Below, one piece after another: positions 5,258 to 7,349 of a stretch of DNA of 7,349 nucleotides. Under the pieces are notes generated by a model, which had not been told where the DNA came from, did not search any database, and worked only from the letters and a program-made list of their open reading frames with translations. Origin of the DNA: Sphingopyxis sp. (lineage in GTDB: Bacteria > Pseudomonadota > Alphaproteobacteria > Sphingomonadales > Sphingomonadaceae); contig JAHCKJ010000102.1 in the NCBI GenBank assembly GCA_026125835.1, forward strand, positions 1 to 7,349. Reading direction: 5' to 3'. Position numbers and translations under genes: made by a program. Each line of letters starts with the position of its first letter. The first letter of the stretch is position 1.

Positions 5258-7349
5258 ATGACGCTATCGTCGGGTGCGCTCTTTGCGTTGGGCCTGTTCG
5301 CCGCCTTGTGGCTGCTGGCCGGGCTGTGGGCGACGCTGCGCGGGATTGCGATGCAGCGACGCGCGGCCTTTGTCGCGGGGCAGGCCGAGCGGCTCGCCAG
5401 CCTGGTCGAGGCGTCACCGCAACTGCCGGTCATCGTCCGGTCCGACTGGCGGATCGAGGCGAGCGAGCGGCTCGGCCGCTGGCTGGGGCTGGAGCAGGGG
5501 CCGCGCAGTTTCGACGAACTGCGCGGACTGGACAGCGGATTGGACACCGATGGCCATGATGCGCTGCGCCAGGCGATCCTGGGCGCACAGCGCGGCGCCA
5601 AGCCGTTCACGCTCAGCCTGAAACCGCAGGGCGGCGAGCGCACGATCATCCTGCACGGCGGCCCCGCGCCGCCGGCGGTCGGCGGGCCGGGCAGCGTGCT
5701 GTTGTGGCTGAGCGACGCGACCGAAGGCCAGCACGCGCTGGCCGACGCACGTGCCGAACGCGACGAGGCGATGGCGGCGTTCGAGGCGTTGTCGGGGCTG
5801 ATCGAGGCGGCGCCCTTTCCGATGTGGTTTCGCGATACCGAATTGCGCCTGGCGCTGGTCAATGTCGCCTATGTCCGCGCGGTCGAGGCGCCGACGGCGG
5901 CCGCGGTCATCGACGGCGGCATCGAACTGTGCGAGACGGTCGCCGGGATCAGCGCTGCCGAAGCGGCGGATGCGGCGCGTGCGGCAGGCGGTGCGCAGGT
6001 CCGAACGATCCCGGTGACGATCGAGGGCGAGCGGCGGATCATGCGCGTCGTCGACGTGCCGCTGGCGCCAACCGGCGGACGGGTGATCGGCATTGCCGGC
6101 TATGCGATCGACATTCAGGAACTGGAGAGCGAGCGCGGCGCGCACCGCCGCTTCGTCGATACCCAGCGCGAATTGCTCGATCGCTTGTCGGCGGCGGTGG
6201 CGCAATTCGGCCCCGATCAGGGGCTCAGCTTTGCCAATCTGCCGTTCCGCCGCCTGTTCGGACTGGAAGCCGATGAGGTCGCCGAGGCGGCGCCCTTCGC
6301 GCGCCTGCTCGATGCATGGCGCGAACGCGGGCGGACCCCGGAGGTGCGCAACTATCCCGAATGGCGGCAGGCGCATGTCGACTGGTTCGCGCAGCCGGGA
6401 GCGAGCGAGGAGGATTGGTTGCTGCGCGACGGCACGCATCTCCACGTCGTCGCCCAGCCGACCCCCGACGGCGGGATGCTGCTGATCGCCGAGGACAAGA
6501 CCGAGCAGGTGCAATTGGCGGGGGCACGTGACACGTTGCTGCGCGTCCGCACGGCGACCTTTGACAATCTGTTCGAGGCGATCGCGGTCTTCGCGCCCGA
6601 CGGGCGGCTGCATCTGTGGAACCAGCGGTTCCGCCGCCTGTGGGGGATCGACGAAGGGACGCTGGCGGCGCATCCGCGCGTCGATGCGCTGATGGGCGGG
6701 CTGGCCGCCCGGCTGGTCAAACCGAACCAGATCAGCATCGTGCAGGAGGTTATCCGCGCCGCGACGCTGGAGCGGCAACAGCGCGGCGGCGAGATCGGGT
6801 TCGCCGACGGGCGCTATTTCGACTTCGCGTCGATCCCGCTGCCCGACGGCAACGCACTGCTGATCATGCTCGACATCACCCCGAGCCGGAAGATGGAGGG
6901 CGCGCTGCGCGAACGCAACGAGGCGCTGGAGGCAGCCGACAAGGTCAAGACCGCCTTCCTGTCGCGAATGAGTTACGAACTGCGCACACCGCTCACCTCG
7001 ATCGGCGGGTTCGGCGAGATGTTGCAGGCCGGCTATGCCGGCAAGCTGAATGACCAGCAGCAGGGCTATGTCAACGCGATCATGGATTCGGTCGGGGTGC
7101 TGGGGCGCCAGATCGACAATGTGCTCGACCTGGCGCAGGGCGAGGCAGGGTCGTTGGTTGTTGAACGAACGCCGGTCGACGTGCGCAAGCTGCTCGATGG
7201 CGCGCTCGCGGACGCCAGGGCGCTGGCCACGGCAGAGAAGGTCGAACTGGTCGGCAATATTTCGCCCGATCTGGGTCGCATCGACGGCGATGCACCGCGG
7301 CTGTCGCGGCTGGTCGCGGGGCTGCTCGACAATGCGGTGCGCTACACCG
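5258..7349 (+). CDS. divL: DivL-like multi-PAS atypical (tyrosine) kinase, partial at right edge
   Basis: The visible 697 residues have the architecture of DivL, the alphaproteobacterial cell-cycle regulator that in Caulobacter modulates CckA and senses DivK~P. One membrane helix lies at ~6-27, followed by basic residues. Four PAS-like regions lie at ~45-155 (degenerate), 177-286, 299-413 and 429-541; the last has a typical FDNLFEAIAVFAPDGRLHLW. A helical linker leads to the dimerisation helix, TAFLSRMSYELRTPLTSI at 565-582. Here the phospho-acceptor histidine is Tyr573 (TAC at 6974-6976), while E574 and T577 of the ExxT motif are kept. The ATPase domain begins at ~665 and its N-box LLDNAVRYT (N692) ends at the window edge, so the rest is missing. 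ATG 5258 is the only in-frame ATG after the stop at 5171 that keeps the membrane helix; no Shine-Dalgarno is evident. The kinase-family call is very secure. The divL name rests on the Tyr substitution plus architecture and is not proven without orthology. Confidence 0.8.
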   Translation, partial: MTLSSGALFALGLFAALWLLAGLWATLRGIAMQRRAAFVAGQAERLASLVEASPQLPVIVRSDWRIEASERLGRWLGLEQGPRSFDELRGLDSGLDTDGHDALRQAILGAQRGAKPFTLSLKPQGGERTIILHGGPAPPAVGGPGSVLLWLSDATEGQHALADARAERDEAMAAFEALSGLIEAAPFPMWFRDTELRLALVNVAYVRAVEAPTAAAVIDGGIELCETVAGISAAEAADAARAAGGAQVRTIPVTIEGERRIMRVVDVPLAPTGGRVIGIAGYAIDIQELESERGAHRRFVDTQRELLDRLSAAVAQFGPDQGLSFANLPFRRLFGLEADEVAEAAPFARLLDAWRERGRTPEVRNYPEWRQAHVDWFAQPGASEEDWLLRDGTHLHVVAQPTPDGGMLLIAEDKTEQVQLAGARDTLLRVRTATFDNLFEAIAVFAPDGRLHLWNQRFRRLWGIDEGTLAAHPRVDALMGGLAARLVKPNQISIVQEVIRAATLERQQRGGEIGFADGRYFDFASIPLPDGNALLIMLDITPSRKMEGALRERNEALEAADKVKTAFLSRMSYELRTPLTSIGGFGEMLQAGYAGKLNDQQQGYVNAIMDSVGVLGRQIDNVLDLAQGEAGSLVVERTPVDVRKLLDGALADARALATAEKVELVGNISPDLGRIDGDAPRLSRLVAGLLDNAVRYT

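Noticed and set aside
5170..5621. Short plus-strand frames at 5170-5559 and 5274-5621
   Set aside because: They overlap the start of the divL-like gene in other frames and show Arg/Ala-rich shadow composition. The frame beginning at 5258 gives a membrane helix and PAS domains.
5414..6778. A 454-codon open frame on the minus strand across the kinase gene
   Set aside because: It is antisense to the PAS/kinase coding sequence, with low-complexity Arg/Gln/Asp-rich translation and no domain.

Overview
The window is GC-rich alphaproteobacterial chromosome, most likely from the Sphingomonadales (Sphingomonas/Sphingopyxis type). This rests on three things: the high GC with strong GC bias at third codon positions, a Caulobacter/Sphingomonas-style TonB-dependent receptor with a short DAIVVTG TonB box, and a DivL-like cell-cycle kinase, a protein confined to alphaproteobacteria. 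The assignment comes from reading the sequence, not from a database search.

Layout. The left two thirds (1-4926) are read leftwards and form a receptor/sulfotransferase locus. It starts with a 1032-residue outer-membrane TonB-dependent receptor (1828-4926). A strong intrinsic terminator follows (1771-1812). Next comes a 261-residue cytoplasmic PAPS-type sulfotransferase (957-1742). Last is a TPR-sulfotransferase (1-957) whose start overlaps the previous stop as TGATG and which runs off the left edge just after its PAPS-binding loop. A 331-bp divergent intergenic region (4927-5257) separates this locus from a rightward gene (5258 to the right edge). That gene has one membrane helix, about four PAS-like domains, and a histidine-kinase core in which the phospho-acceptor histidine is a tyrosine (Tyr573 in S-Y-E-L-R-T-P-L). 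This is the hallmark of DivL.

How the genes may work together. The receptor has no N-terminal signalling (STN) domain, so it looks like a pure importer/binder. The two sulfotransferases have no signal peptides and should act in the cytoplasm, where PAPS is available. Their linkage to the receptor suggests a sulfation step tied to the receptor or its ligand, but the substrate cannot be read from the sequence. The terminator 30 bp before the first sulfotransferase implies that the enzymes are made at a lower level than the receptor, by read-through. The divL-like gene is divergent and probably functionally unrelated. No tRNA, rRNA, CRISPR array, insertion sequence or attachment site was seen.
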